Shown here in pieces: positions 1-9,243 of a stretch of 64,000 nt of DNA. The translations under genes were made by a program, and so were the position numbers. Each line of letters begins with the position of its first letter. The stretch's first letter is position 1. The stretch comes from an uncultured Prevotellaceae bacterium. GTDB taxonomy: Bacteria > Bacteroidota > Bacteroidia > Bacteroidales > Muribaculaceae. The stretch lies in the NCBI GenBank assembly GCA_947302275.1, contig CAMYUW010000011.1, positions 1 through 64,000 on the forward strand, read 5' to 3'. The notes under the pieces were generated by a model. The model saw only the letters and a list, made by a program, of their open reading frames with translations. It was not told where the DNA came from and did no database searches.

Positions 1-142
1 CGTCGCGTTGTTTCTGCAGTGCACGGCGCTGCTTGTCCAGTTCCACGATGCGCATAATGGGTTCGCGTCCAGCAAACTGCTTAACTGCAAGACGGCGAAT
101 CACTTCTTCAGGATCCTGGTTAATTAATTGTAATGTCAGCAT
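1..142 (-). CDS. serS: Seryl-tRNA synthetase, N-terminal fragment (runs off the window)
   Basis: Only the first 47 codons are present; the gene continues beyond the left edge. It begins with ATG at 142 on the minus strand and reads MLTLQLINQDPEEVIRRLAV, then a charged stretch rich in Lys, Arg and Gln. Bacteroidales SerRS proteins start the same way, with MLTI/L, then VIxRLA, and lead into the long antiparallel coiled-coil arm that holds tRNA-Ser. The enzyme charges tRNA-Ser with serine in the cytoplasm. It lies 55 bp downstream of ftsZ on the same strand, with no obvious terminator between, so read-through from the dcw operon is possible. The call rests on a short segment, so confidence is moderate to high. 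Confidence 0.8.
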   Translation of the reverse strand, partial: MLTLQLINQDPEEVIRRLAVKQFAGREPIMRIVELDKQRRALQKQRD

Positions 143-197
143 TTTTAATTTCTACTCCCTATTTCAATAACTAATAGAAAATGTGTCATTTATAGGA

Positions 198-1607
198 TTA
201 ATCCATTCCGAAATCGATGGTTTGGGAATCACTGTTGGTGCCTCCGCGCTTGGGTGCCTTGGGCACCTCGACAGGACGCTCCTGGGCCGCAGCCTGCTGG
301 CGCTCCTTAATCTGGTTGCGGAAGTCGGGTTTGCGTTTGTAGGTCGGCGTCTTCTCGATCATGTCGATTACCTCATCGTCATCCATCTCCTCGGGAGTGA
401 GCACGATGTAGCGGGCACGATTCTGGGCCAAGGCCTGTTTGGTAACGGCATCCGCTCCGTATTCACGCACAAGGCGATCCGTATCGGTGACGCTGGTATG
501 AGCGGCTGCAACCTCGCGACGAACTGGTGAAACTGTAGCCACAGGTGCCTCCTTGTCGAGAGACACGTTAAAGCCGGCGGCCAGCACGGTCACCTTGATC
601 TGCTCATCCAGACTCAAGTCATGGGCGGTACCCCAGATGACATCAACTTCCTGGTCGAAGTTGGCCATGAACTCCTGAATCTCGTTAAGTTCCTTCATCA
701 ACAGAGGTGTTTCACTGTTGGGATTGAAGTAAACATTCATCAAAATCTTGCGGGAACCGAAGACGTCACGGTTCTTGAGCAACGGTGACTCCAAGGCATC
801 CTCGATGGCCTTGGTCACGCGGCGCTCACCCATACCATAACCCGAGCTGATGATAGCGGCGCCACCATTGCGCAGGGTCGTGTTCACATCGTTAAAGTCA
901 AGGTTGATGACACCACGCACGGTAATCAGGTCACTGATACTGCGGGCAGCAGTGGTCAAGGTATCATCGGCCTTACCGAAGGCGTTAGTGAAATCGAGGT
1001 CACTGTAGATTTCGGTCAGACGCTGGTTGTTGATGATAAGCAGGGCATCCACATACTTGCCCATCTCGTCGGCACCGGCAAGTGCCTTGAGAATCTTCTT
1101 GGGACCCTCAAACAGGAAAGGAATCGTCACGATACCAATGGTGAGGACACCCTTCTCATGGGCGATACGTGCCACAACAGGAGCAGCACCAGTACCGGTA
1201 CCACCACCCATACCAGCGGTGATGAACACCATCTTGGTATCGTCATCGAACAGCTGTGCGATTTCACTCTCACTCTCCTCAGCGGCGCGCTTAGCGGTCT
1301 CAGGGATGTTACCAGCACCCAGGCCGTGGGTCGTGTTCGGTCCCAGCAATACGCGGTTGGGCACCGGTGACTCGTTAAGCTGCTGACGGTCGGTATTGAG
1401 GACTACAAACGATACGCCCTCGATATTCTGCATGTACATGTGGTTGATGGCATTGTTACCACCGCCACCAACACCCATCACCTTGATGATGGTGCGTGAC
1501 TTCTCTTTATCCTGGAAACCCGAATTCTGATCCAGTGTTGACATGATGTCCTGTCCAGGCTCGCGTGAACCATGGCTTGCACCAAAAAGTTTATTATTAT
1601 CTGCCAT
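198..1607 (-). CDS. ftsZ: Cell division GTPase FtsZ
   Basis: Tubulin-like GTPase that forms the cytoplasmic Z-ring and directs septal wall synthesis. The nucleotide-binding MGVGGGGNNA loop is near residues 44-53 and the tubulin signature GGGTGTG is at 134-140. The GTPase fold extends to about residue 350. A long charged linker follows, and the protein ends in a short hydrophobic/acidic tail (TIDFGMD) of the kind that binds FtsA. At 469 aa it is longer than the E. coli protein because of an N-terminal extension of about 35 residues and the linker, both usual in Bacteroidetes. The ATG at 1607 is used; M22 is an alternative. It is the last division gene of the dcw operon, 54 bp after ftsA. Confidence 0.98.
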   Translation of the reverse strand: MADNNKLFGASHGSREPGQDIMSTLDQNSGFQDKEKSRTIIKVMGVGGGGNNAINHMYMQNIEGVSFVVLNTDRQQLNESPVPNRVLLGPNTTHGLGAGNIPETAKRAAEESESEIAQLFDDDTKMVFITAGMGGGTGTGAAPVVARIAHEKGVLTIGIVTIPFLFEGPKKILKALAGADEMGKYVDALLIINNQRLTEIYSDLDFTNAFGKADDTLTTAARSISDLITVRGVINLDFNDVNTTLRNGGAAIISSGYGMGERRVTKAIEDALESPLLKNRDVFGSRKILMNVYFNPNSETPLLMKELNEIQEFMANFDQEVDVIWGTAHDLSLDEQIKVTVLAAGFNVSLDKEAPVATVSPVRREVAAAHTSVTDTDRLVREYGADAVTKQALAQNRARYIVLTPEEMDDDEVIDMIEKTPTYKRKPDFRNQIKERQQAAAQERPVEVPKAPKRGGTNSDSQTIDFGMD

Positions 1608-1661
1608 ATTGTGTTGTATTTATTTTATTGTTTGGGGATTAAGTTTTTAACGCATTGAGGA

Positions 1662-2984
1662 TTACTGTTCATCATCATTATCATCCTCGGTCATCAAGCC
1701 TTTCAACTTATCAGCCCATTTGGACCATGGTCTCTTCGCCTTGGGTTCCTTAGGCTGGTCTGCCTTCTCACGGGGTCTGGACGGCTGTTGGGGTTGCTGA
1801 GGCTGCTGGTTGCCGCCTTCAAAGACGAGGCCATCATCATACTTGTTGAGTTCGAGGCATGTCTCGCCTTCGGGAATCATTTCGGCTGCCTTTGCCAACA
1901 GCGAGAACACCTCTATGTATTCCAGGCGGTTGATCTCATTGTTGAGGATATTGAGCATGGGAGGATTCTGGCCCAAACGCACCTTGATCTTGATGGTCTC
2001 TTCCAGTTTCTGCTGCAAGCCACCCAGATGGGCACTGCCACCAATGAGGATAATGCTCTGGACGCCTTCGGCCGAAACACCGGCATCAGCCAGCTGCTGG
2101 TTGATGTTGGCGATAATCTCTCCTGTGCGGGCAGCGATATAATTGGCGGCCTCACGTGCTCTCACGCGGTCAATGACCACGTCACTCACGTTGCTGGGAT
2201 CAAGCGGGTTGTTGATATTCTTCTTGACGTTCTCGGCGGTCTCTTCAAGTACATTCAGACCATTCATCACGTCACGGGTCAGGTTGCGTCCTCCCAGGGG
2301 CAGGGTATTCAGGAAAATAAGGGCTCCGTTCTTGTAAATGGCCACAGTCGTGGTCTCGGCACCCATATCCACGAGCATGCAACCCAGTTCACGGTCGCTG
2401 TCGGTCAAGATCTGGTCGGCCACTGCCAGCGGGGTAACGATATAATCCTTGACGGGGATGCCAAAGGTCATCAACCTGTTCAGGTTCAGTTTCAGAGCAG
2501 GCTTGGCAACCACGAGGTTGACCTTAATTTTTATGGACGAGCCAAACTGTCCCACAGGATTGGTGGTCTCCACCTTGTCAACATAGTAGGCGCGGGGCAC
2601 GATGTCCACCGTGTCGTGGTTGCGGATAGGTGTGCTGGTCGCGTCATGAATGATGCGGTCAATCAGTTCGCGTGTGATGGGCTCGGTGGAACCCACGCTA
2701 CGGTTCACCTCACTCACGATGCTATGCAGTGACCTGCCGCTGACACCCATATATACCTGTGTGATGCGGCCGTCAACCATACCTTCCAGATTCTTGAGGA
2801 TGCGGTTGATGCTGCTCTTGATATTTTCTACATTCTGGACGATGCCATATCTCACGCTATTGAGATGCTTCTCTTCTTGCAGATGCTTTACACTCAAGTA
2901 TCCAGCCGAAGTTTTCTCGGCGATGGCTCCAACGATCTTGGAACTTCCGATTTCAAGTGCTACTATGTATTGGTTCTTCTCCAT
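1662..2984 (-). CDS. ftsA: Cell division protein FtsA
   Basis: Actin-family ATPase that anchors FtsZ to the inner membrane and recruits later divisome proteins. Phosphate-1 (EIGSSK, 11-16), phosphate-2 (DMGAETT, 206-212) and adenosine (GGSAHLGG, 315-322) motifs are visible. The SHS2 insertion (1C domain) typical of FtsA lies about 80-160. After the ATPase core there is a Gln/Pro-rich linker (about 390-402), then a basic-amphipathic segment (SKWADKLKGLM, about 421-431), the likely membrane-binding helix, and an acidic tail. At 440 aa it has normal length. It sits between ftsQ (42 bp upstream) and ftsZ, as in most dcw clusters. Confidence 0.97.
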   Translation of the reverse strand: MEKNQYIVALEIGSSKIVGAIAEKTSAGYLSVKHLQEEKHLNSVRYGIVQNVENIKSSINRILKNLEGMVDGRITQVYMGVSGRSLHSIVSEVNRSVGSTEPITRELIDRIIHDATSTPIRNHDTVDIVPRAYYVDKVETTNPVGQFGSSIKIKVNLVVAKPALKLNLNRLMTFGIPVKDYIVTPLAVADQILTDSDRELGCMLVDMGAETTTVAIYKNGALIFLNTLPLGGRNLTRDVMNGLNVLEETAENVKKNINNPLDPSNVSDVVIDRVRAREAANYIAARTGEIIANINQQLADAGVSAEGVQSIILIGGSAHLGGLQQKLEETIKIKVRLGQNPPMLNILNNEINRLEYIEVFSLLAKAAEMIPEGETCLELNKYDDGLVFEGGNQQPQQPQQPSRPREKADQPKEPKAKRPWSKWADKLKGLMTEDDNDDEQ

Positions 2985-3026
2985 AAAAGTAAATGATATA
3001 TTTTTATGTTTTTTATTTTGTGATTG

Positions 3027-3935
3027 TTAATTACTCTTCTTGTTCTCAGCTGGTTTGGATTCATCCTGAGGCTTGGGGTCCTCCTGACGGGTTGCCTCCT
3101 GTTCAGCCTTCTTGGCATCGGCGGCGGTGCCCAGCGTCATGGTTTCGACATCGGGTGCCTGCTCGTCGTCCTCGGGATCATACTCAATGATCTGCTGCAC
3201 GGCTTTGACGCGACGTGTTGCAACAATCTGGTGATTCCATTTCACCGAGATGGTGTCATAGGTATTCCACCCCTTCTTGGGCATCACCTCGCGATAGAAC
3301 AGTTTGAGTTTGGCAAACTTGTTGTCAAAGTCACTGGCATTGCCGATATTGATTACATGGCCGCTCAGGTCAGGCACAATGATGATGTTGTTGGTATCCA
3401 TCACATGGTACATGGTCACAAGCGCACGCAGCAGCGAGTCTCCCTCCACATAGTCGATGAGCGGCAACAGGCGCGTTGCGGGGTACTTGCGGGTGAAATG
3501 ACCCTGAACAACAGGCACGTCGCAGTGATAATAGGCATTGGCGCCCATACGCTTACCTGCACGGTTCACGTAGTAGGAAGCGTCGCCATCAAACACCCTG
3601 AAGACCGGCACCAGTTGGCTCACACGGATGAGCAAGCGGCCGTCCTGACACTTGATACAGTCGGCATTTTCCAGATAAGGCGACAGCCGAAGGGCCTTCT
3701 CGATATCCGAAGCGTCGATCTCGCCCATGCGTTTGCCGAGGACGCGGATGCCTTGACCCTTGAGGTCGTTGAGCACACCCTGCGGGGTGACAAACGATGT
3801 GCTGTCGGCATTGACCACCTCCACGTCGATCTTCTCACACACTTCACCCAATGACTTATTGTGCGCCCACAGGATACCCGAGGTGAGCGCGATCGCCAGG
3901 ATCAGCAGGATAATATTTTGTATCAGTCGTTTCAA
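3027..3935 (-). CDS. ftsQ: Cell division protein FtsQ (DivIB family), TTG start
   Basis: Bitopic divisome protein linking cytoplasmic and periplasmic division factors. One membrane segment lies at about residues 8-24 after a short basic N-terminus. A POTRA-like region follows (about 33-105), then the beta domain, and a hydrophilic Glu/Lys/Pro-rich tail from about 265. The family is poorly conserved, so the call relies on topology plus position between murC and ftsA. The start is TTG at 3935, overlapping the murC stop in the sequence TTGA. No in-frame ATG occurs before about residue 91, which would lose the membrane anchor, so the TTG start with translational coupling to murC is well supported. 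Confidence 0.9.
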   Translation of the reverse strand: MKRLIQNIILLILAIALTSGILWAHNKSLGEVCEKIDVEVVNADSTSFVTPQGVLNDLKGQGIRVLGKRMGEIDASDIEKALRLSPYLENADCIKCQDGRLLIRVSQLVPVFRVFDGDASYYVNRAGKRMGANAYYHCDVPVVQGHFTRKYPATRLLPLIDYVEGDSLLRALVTMYHVMDTNNIIIVPDLSGHVINIGNASDFDNKFAKLKLFYREVMPKKGWNTYDTISVKWNHQIVATRRVKAVQQIIEYDPEDDEQAPDVETMTLGTAADAKKAEQEATRQEDPKPQDESKPAENKKSN

Positions 3936-5314
3936 CGCCTTTGTTTCTTGAATTCATCGCATATTTGTGGCAGCAGATTGGCGATATCGCCAGCACCCGC
4001 CGTCAATAAAACGTCAAAATTACTCAAATGTATTGACTTAATCAAATTTTCTTTCGAGTAAATGATTTTTTTAGCACTTGTTATATTTTCAAGTATCATT
4101 TCACTGGTCACTCCGGGTATGGGTTCCTCGCGTGCAGGGTAGATAGGCAGCAGGATTACCTCATCGGCCAGTGACAATGCCGCAGCAAAGCCAGGAGCGA
4201 AATCTCGTGTGCGCGTGTAGAGATGAGGCTGGAAGATGACTGTCAGTTGCCTGTCGGGGTACAGGTCACGCACCGAGGTGATGCTGGCGCGCAATTCATC
4301 AGGATGATGGGCATAGTCATCTATCATCACCCTACCCTGCTCACCGGGTTCTTTAAGCCAGAATTCAAAACGACGCTTGGCTCCCATAAATGTGGCGATA
4401 GCGGCGCGCATGGCCTCTTGAGGAACATCCACGAGACGGCAGGCAGCCATCGCTGCGATTGCGTTTTCGATGTTGATGTCAACAGGAACACCCAGACTGA
4501 TATCGGACACGGTTTCCCACGGGGTCACCAGGTCAAATGTGATTTCGCCATTGCCCTTGCGGATGTTGGTGGCATGGAAGTCGCCCCCATCACGACCGTA
4601 GGTATAGGTCCTCACGTTCTCGCCTACGCGCGGTTTCAAGGCCAGGCCAGTATGGACAATCAGTGCGCCACCGGGTTGGATAAGTTCGGTAAAATGGGCG
4701 AAACTCTCCAGATAGGCTTCAGGTGTACCATAGATATCAAGATGGTCGGGATCGGTCGAGGTCACCACAGCGATATAGGGCCTCAAGTGGTGGAACGAAC
4801 GGTCAAATTCGTCGGCTTCAATGACCGAATAAGGGCTGGTGGCAGACAGCAGGAAGTTGCTGTTATAGTTGCGCAACACGCCTCCCAAAAAGGCATTGCA
4901 GCCGATTCCTGAATTATGCAGGATGTGGGCAGCCATGCTCGACGTGGTGGTCTTGCCATGAGTTCCAGCAAAACACAAGCCCTTAGAGTGCTGCGTAACT
5001 ATGCCCAACAGGGCGGCACGCTTCAATACCTGAAAGCCATGAGTGCGGAAGTAGGTCAACCCCTCGTGGCTATCGGGCACGGCAGGTGTATAAACCACCA
5101 GCGTGCGCTCTGGGTCACGGCAATAGTCGGGAATCAGGTCGGCACGTTCATCAAAATCGATATGAACGCCTTCACTTTCCAGGGCGGCCGTCAAGTCGCT
5201 TGGCGTGCGGTCATAACCAGCAACCCGCTTGCCCATGGCGAGGAAATAACGCTCAAGGGCAGCCATTCCGATGCCGCCTGCACCCACAAAATATAATGAA
5301 TCAAAGTCTTTCAT
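3932..5314 (-). CDS. murC: UDP-N-acetylmuramate--L-alanine ligase MurC
   Basis: Cytoplasmic Mur ligase adding L-Ala to UDP-MurNAc with ATP, the first peptide step of peptidoglycan precursor synthesis. The N-terminal Rossmann-like domain begins with FVGAGGIGMAAL (9-20), the ATP loop is GTHGKTTT (117-124), and the MurC-type YAHHP motif follows the central domain, where MIDDYAHHPDE is seen. At 460 aa it has normal length. It starts with ATG at 5314, 29 bp after murG, and overlaps ftsQ by 4 nt. Confidence 0.98.
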   Translation of the reverse strand: MKDFDSLYFVGAGGIGMAALERYFLAMGKRVAGYDRTPSDLTAALESEGVHIDFDERADLIPDYCRDPERTLVVYTPAVPDSHEGLTYFRTHGFQVLKRAALLGIVTQHSKGLCFAGTHGKTTTSSMAAHILHNSGIGCNAFLGGVLRNYNSNFLLSATSPYSVIEADEFDRSFHHLRPYIAVVTSTDPDHLDIYGTPEAYLESFAHFTELIQPGGALIVHTGLALKPRVGENVRTYTYGRDGGDFHATNIRKGNGEITFDLVTPWETVSDISLGVPVDINIENAIAAMAACRLVDVPQEAMRAAIATFMGAKRRFEFWLKEPGEQGRVMIDDYAHHPDELRASITSVRDLYPDRQLTVIFQPHLYTRTRDFAPGFAAALSLADEVILLPIYPAREEPIPGVTSEMILENITSAKKIIYSKENLIKSIHLSNFDVLLTAGAGDIANLLPQICDEFKKQRR

Positions 5315-5343
5315 TGTTCCTCATTGATTGGATTATAATGATA

Positions 5344-6471
5344 TCATGCTTTACGGATTCCGATGATTTTCTCCACTTCATCGACAATGTGTTCGGCTGC
5401 ATCCCTCAATGCCATCTTCTCGACATTGCTGCCAAGTTGGGCAACCATCTCTTCATCAGTAACCGTGTCGAGCATAGTATCCACCAGTGCTGTGACAGCA
5501 TCAGCATCGGTCACCATGATAGCAGCGCCACGGTTAACCAGAGCGAGGGCGTTCTTGGTCTGGTGATCCTCGGCGACATTGGGCGACGGCACCAGGATGG
5601 CCGCCTTACCCAACAGTTGCAACTCGGAAATGGAGCTGGCACCTGCACGCGACACAACCAGGTCGGCAGCCCGATAAGCCATGTCCATATTGGAAATAAA
5701 GGGCATCTGAACCACGTTTTTCACACCCGATGCCTGGAGAGCCTCACGACACTGCTGGTCGTAGATTTTACCTGTTTGCCATATCACCTGCACGTCAATA
5801 GCGGCACCGATTTTCTCAAGGCCGTTGATGATGGCATTGTTGATGGTGCGTGCACCCAGACTGCCTCCGATAATCAGAATGGTTTTCTTGTTGGGATCGA
5901 CGCCCATAGCTTGACGTGCCTGCTCGGGTGTGGCTCCACACTCCAGCAAGTTGCGCCTGACAGGATTACCAGTCAAGACAATCTTCTCTTGAGGGAAAAA
6001 GCGTTCCATTCCCTCATAGGCAACACAGATGCAGTTAGCCTTGGCTGCCAGCAATTTATTGGTTACTCCGGCATAGGAGTTCTGCTCTTGCAGCAATGTG
6101 GGTATGCATTGTTTTTGAGCTGCCTTGAGCATCGGACCGCTGGCATATCCGCCCACACCGATGGCGATGTCGGGTTTGAAATCCTTGAGAACCTTTTTGG
6201 CCAAACCCATGCTCTTGAGCAGACGTGCCACAACCTTGACGTTGCGCAACAGGTGTTTACGGTCGAATCCGCTGACGGGCAGACCGACAATGCTATATCC
6301 CGCTGCGGGAACTTTTTCCATTTCCATGCGCCCCTCGGCACCCACGAACAGTATTCTAGCATCAGGATGACGGCGCTTCACCTCGTTGGCAATCGACAGA
6401 GCAGGGAAGATGTGTCCTCCCGTGCCGCCGCCACTGACCAGTACATTGATTTGTTGATTATTTCCAAACAT
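5344..6471 (-). CDS. murG: UDP-GlcNAc--undecaprenyl-PP-MurNAc-pentapeptide transferase MurG
   Basis: GT28 glycosyltransferase that adds GlcNAc to lipid I, making lipid II on the inner face of the membrane. The glycine-rich lipid-binding motif SGGGTGGHIFPAL is near the N-terminus, a second Gly-rich loop (GGSLGARTIN) is central, and the UDP-GlcNAc site SRAGASSISELQLLGKAAI is present. I chose the ATG at 6471, giving 375 aa with the usual short lead before SGGGTGGH and a 14-nt overlap with ftsW. An in-frame ATG at 6504 would add 11 residues (386 aa, 47-nt overlap) and has a weak GAGGG upstream, so it cannot be excluded. Confidence 0.96.
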   Translation of the reverse strand: MFGNNQQINVLVSGGGTGGHIFPALSIANEVKRRHPDARILFVGAEGRMEMEKVPAAGYSIVGLPVSGFDRKHLLRNVKVVARLLKSMGLAKKVLKDFKPDIAIGVGGYASGPMLKAAQKQCIPTLLQEQNSYAGVTNKLLAAKANCICVAYEGMERFFPQEKIVLTGNPVRRNLLECGATPEQARQAMGVDPNKKTILIIGGSLGARTINNAIINGLEKIGAAIDVQVIWQTGKIYDQQCREALQASGVKNVVQMPFISNMDMAYRAADLVVSRAGASSISELQLLGKAAILVPSPNVAEDHQTKNALALVNRGAAIMVTDADAVTALVDTMLDTVTDEEMVAQLGSNVEKMALRDAAEHIVDEVEKIIGIRKA

Positions 6472-7819
6472 TTTTAGCAGGTATTTCAGTTGGGTTTTCA
6501 GCATCGAGACCCTCGATAATGGGTGTCTCGTCTACCTTGTTTTTCTTGTTTCCATAATTGGCAATCGTGCGGCTTACACTCAGCATCACGCCAAACGCCA
6601 CACTGATCACAATAATTGATGTACCACCCTTGGAAATGAGTGGCAAGGGTTGACCCGAAACGGGGAACACGCCCACATTGATGGCCATGTGGAACAAGGC
6701 CTGGAACGTGATGAAAGATGCCATTCCGATGACAAGCAACGAGGGCAATACGCGCTTGCTGCGCCTCACAATCATAGCGGCGCGGCCCAGCAGTGACAGG
6801 TACAACAACAGCACAAACGTGCCGCCAATCATACCCGTTTCCTCAACAATAATCGAGTAGATATAGTCGCTGAAGGCCAGCGGCAAGCGGCTACACTCGC
6901 GTGACTTGCCCACGCCCACACCCACCAGGCCGCCATGGGCTTGAGCCATGCGGGAAAACATCTCCTGCTGGTTTTTGGCCGTGATGGGACGATACACCAG
7001 TGAGTCGCTGTGCCACCACTCCCTGAAACGGCTCTTCCACGTGCCGGCGCGTTGTACCTTCGACTCACCGTCTCCGCTGCTCACGCTCACGACGTCATCG
7101 CCGGGAGCAGCGGCAATCTGCATCTCGCGCTGCGTCTCATTGAAGACTTCCTGCTTCTTGTCATTGTTGTGCTTGACAATGAACAAGAGTCCCAGCATGA
7201 CGACAAAGATAGCCATCAAAATGCCGATTTTCTTGAAGCTGGCACCGCCAATGAGCAACATCGAACCGCTGATGGAAATCAGCAGCAGCGTGTTGGTCAA
7301 GCCGCTATTGAACATCAACGCGCTATACAGGCCTACCGCCACTGCAGCGGCAACCACGCCATTGGTGCTGATGTCCTGATTCTTCTGGGACTTGGCAAAA
7401 ATATAGGACAGAATGGTGACAATCGACAACTTGGCCAACTCAGCCGGCTGCAATGTGAGCAAGCCAGGGATGATGGTCATAGCACGACGCGCGCCATTGA
7501 TAATCTCTCCGAAGAACATCACATATATCAAGCTGATGACGGTGAATACCGCCAAGCCTGGTATCATCGCATACAAGAACCGGGGCTTGTTATAATCGAC
7601 ACGTTGCAGTAGAAGCACACACAATGCGCCAGCGCCCAAGAAGATACACTGCTTGATGATGGGCATATAAATACCCTGGGCAGCAATCTCGCGGCTCGAT
7701 GCGCTATAGCTCTCCACAATCGAGATGATGAGCAGCATGATATAGATACCCCATATCCAGGGGTCACCGTAGCGCTGCGATATCTCGGTATATTTTTTTG
7801 TCTTTTCGTTGGGAGACAT
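6458..7819 (-). CDS. ftsW: SEDS-family peptidoglycan glycosyltransferase FtsW
   Basis: Polytopic SEDS protein (about 10 membrane segments) that polymerises lipid II at the septum with its partner transpeptidase FtsI. The SEDS core motif is seen as GGLVGVGVGKS followed by LPLAFSDYIYSIIVEETG, which contains the conserved Asp required for activity. The C-terminal helices include PLISKGGTS. Between membrane segments there is a long hydrophilic loop (about residues 215-275), larger than in E. coli and common in Bacteroidetes. It overlaps murG and follows murD by 44 bp. Confidence 0.96.
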   Translation of the reverse strand: MSPNEKTKKYTEISQRYGDPWIWGIYIMLLIISIVESYSASSREIAAQGIYMPIIKQCIFLGAGALCVLLLQRVDYNKPRFLYAMIPGLAVFTVISLIYVMFFGEIINGARRAMTIIPGLLTLQPAELAKLSIVTILSYIFAKSQKNQDISTNGVVAAAVAVGLYSALMFNSGLTNTLLLISISGSMLLIGGASFKKIGILMAIFVVMLGLLFIVKHNNDKKQEVFNETQREMQIAAAPGDDVVSVSSGDGESKVQRAGTWKSRFREWWHSDSLVYRPITAKNQQEMFSRMAQAHGGLVGVGVGKSRECSRLPLAFSDYIYSIIVEETGMIGGTFVLLLYLSLLGRAAMIVRRSKRVLPSLLVIGMASFITFQALFHMAINVGVFPVSGQPLPLISKGGTSIIVISVAFGVMLSVSRTIANYGNKKNKVDETPIIEGLDAENPTEIPAKNVWK

Positions 7820-7863
7820 GATCAGGGGGTTTATTGTTGGGACGGCGTTATAGTATCACACCT

Positions 7864-9213
7864 TCAATTTCCTTTCATCTTCTTGACACACTCTTTGAAC
7901 TGATTGCCACGGTCAGCCATGCCGTTGAACAGGTCAAAGCTGGCACAGCAGGGCGACAGCAGTACGGTATGTCCGTTGCTCGCCAGCTGGCGGCACTTAT
8001 CCATGCACTCGGGCATACTGGTGGCATCGGTCACCACGGGCACCTTGCCGTCAAAGAAATCATGCAACTTGGCATTGTCCTTTCCCAGACAGACGATAGC
8101 CGTCACCTTTTCCTTGACCAGCGGCTCGATTTGGCTGTAGTCGTTACCCTTGTCGATTCCGCCCAGGATAAGCACACAGGGCTCATTGACACTCTCCAGT
8201 GCGTACCAGCAGGCATCAACATTGGTCGCCTTGCTGTCGTTGATATAGCGCACACCATCTACGGTATCGACATATTCCAGGCGGTGGGGCACAGCCTCAA
8301 AGTCGGCCAGCGCCTCGCGGATGACATCCTTGCGGATATCGAACACCTGGGCCGACAGACCAGCTGCCATCGTGTTGTAAACGTTATGCAGACCCTTGAG
8401 TGACAACTGGTCACGAGGAATATCCCAGCGGTCGCCCTCGATGTTGAAGTTGAGAACACCGTCGTGCATCCAAGCCGCGTTGGTGTCATCATCATCGGCC
8501 GTGAAACTCAGGAGTCGCGACTCCAGATTGTGCTGATGCAACTGGGAGGCAATGATGGGGTCGTTTTGCCAGAAGATGAAGGAGTCCTGTCCCGTCTGGT
8601 TCTGGGTGATACGGAACTTGGCGGCAGCATAGTTCTCCATCTTGTACTCGTAACGGTCCAGGTGGTCGGGGGTGATATTGAGCAACACAGCCACATTGGC
8701 CTTGAACTTGTACATGTTATCAAGCTGGAAACTGCTCAACTCGATGACATACACGTCATGGTGCTCGGTGGCCACCTGCAAGGCCAGGCTGCGGCCTACG
8801 TTACCGGCAAGACCCACATTCAGGCCCGCTTTCTTGAAAATATGGTAGGTAAGCTTGGTCGTGGTGGTCTTGCCGTTGCTGCCCGTGATGCACACCATCT
8901 TGGCATCGGTATAGCGTCCGGCAAACTCAATCTCGCTCACAATGGGAATACCCTTCTCAATGGCACGGGCCACCATCGGGGCCGTATCGGGAATGCCCGG
9001 GCTCTTGATGATCTCGTCGGCATTAAGGATTTTCTCGGGAGTGTGTCCACCCTCTTCCCAAGCGACCTCATAGCTATTGAGCAGGTCCTTGTGCTCCTGC
9101 CCGATGGGGCCGGCGTCGCTCAACCACACATCAAAGCCTTTCACCTTGGCAAGGACGGCTGCTCCAGCGCCGCTCTCGCCTCCACCCAGCACGACTATTC
9201 TCTTATTATTCAT
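7864..9213 (-). CDS. murD: UDP-N-acetylmuramoyl-L-alanine--D-glutamate ligase MurD
   Basis: Mur ligase adding D-Glu to UDP-MurNAc-L-Ala. The N-terminal nucleotide-binding start is IVVLGGGESGAGAA, the ATP loop is GSNGKTTTTKL (about 111-121), and the later conserved segments HRLEYV and INDSKATN(V)DA are present. The ATG at 9213 gives 449 aa; an upstream in-frame TTG at 9222 would add three residues, which I consider unlikely. It lies 30 bp after mraY in the dcw operon. Confidence 0.97.
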   Translation of the reverse strand: MNNKRIVVLGGGESGAGAAVLAKVKGFDVWLSDAGPIGQEHKDLLNSYEVAWEEGGHTPEKILNADEIIKSPGIPDTAPMVARAIEKGIPIVSEIEFAGRYTDAKMVCITGSNGKTTTTKLTYHIFKKAGLNVGLAGNVGRSLALQVATEHHDVYVIELSSFQLDNMYKFKANVAVLLNITPDHLDRYEYKMENYAAAKFRITQNQTGQDSFIFWQNDPIIASQLHQHNLESRLLSFTADDDDTNAAWMHDGVLNFNIEGDRWDIPRDQLSLKGLHNVYNTMAAGLSAQVFDIRKDVIREALADFEAVPHRLEYVDTVDGVRYINDSKATNVDACWYALESVNEPCVLILGGIDKGNDYSQIEPLVKEKVTAIVCLGKDNAKLHDFFDGKVPVVTDATSMPECMDKCRQLASNGHTVLLSPCCASFDLFNGMADRGNQFKECVKKMKGN

Positions 9214-9243
9214 AGCGTTCAATGCGATTATTTCTCTTTAGGG

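Noticed and set aside
1788..2732. Plus-strand open frame of 314 codons opposite ftsA, and similar frames opposite murC, murG, murD and ftsI
   Set aside because: Shadows of conserved dcw genes; His/Gln/Val-rich composition typical of antisense reading, no start context or family.
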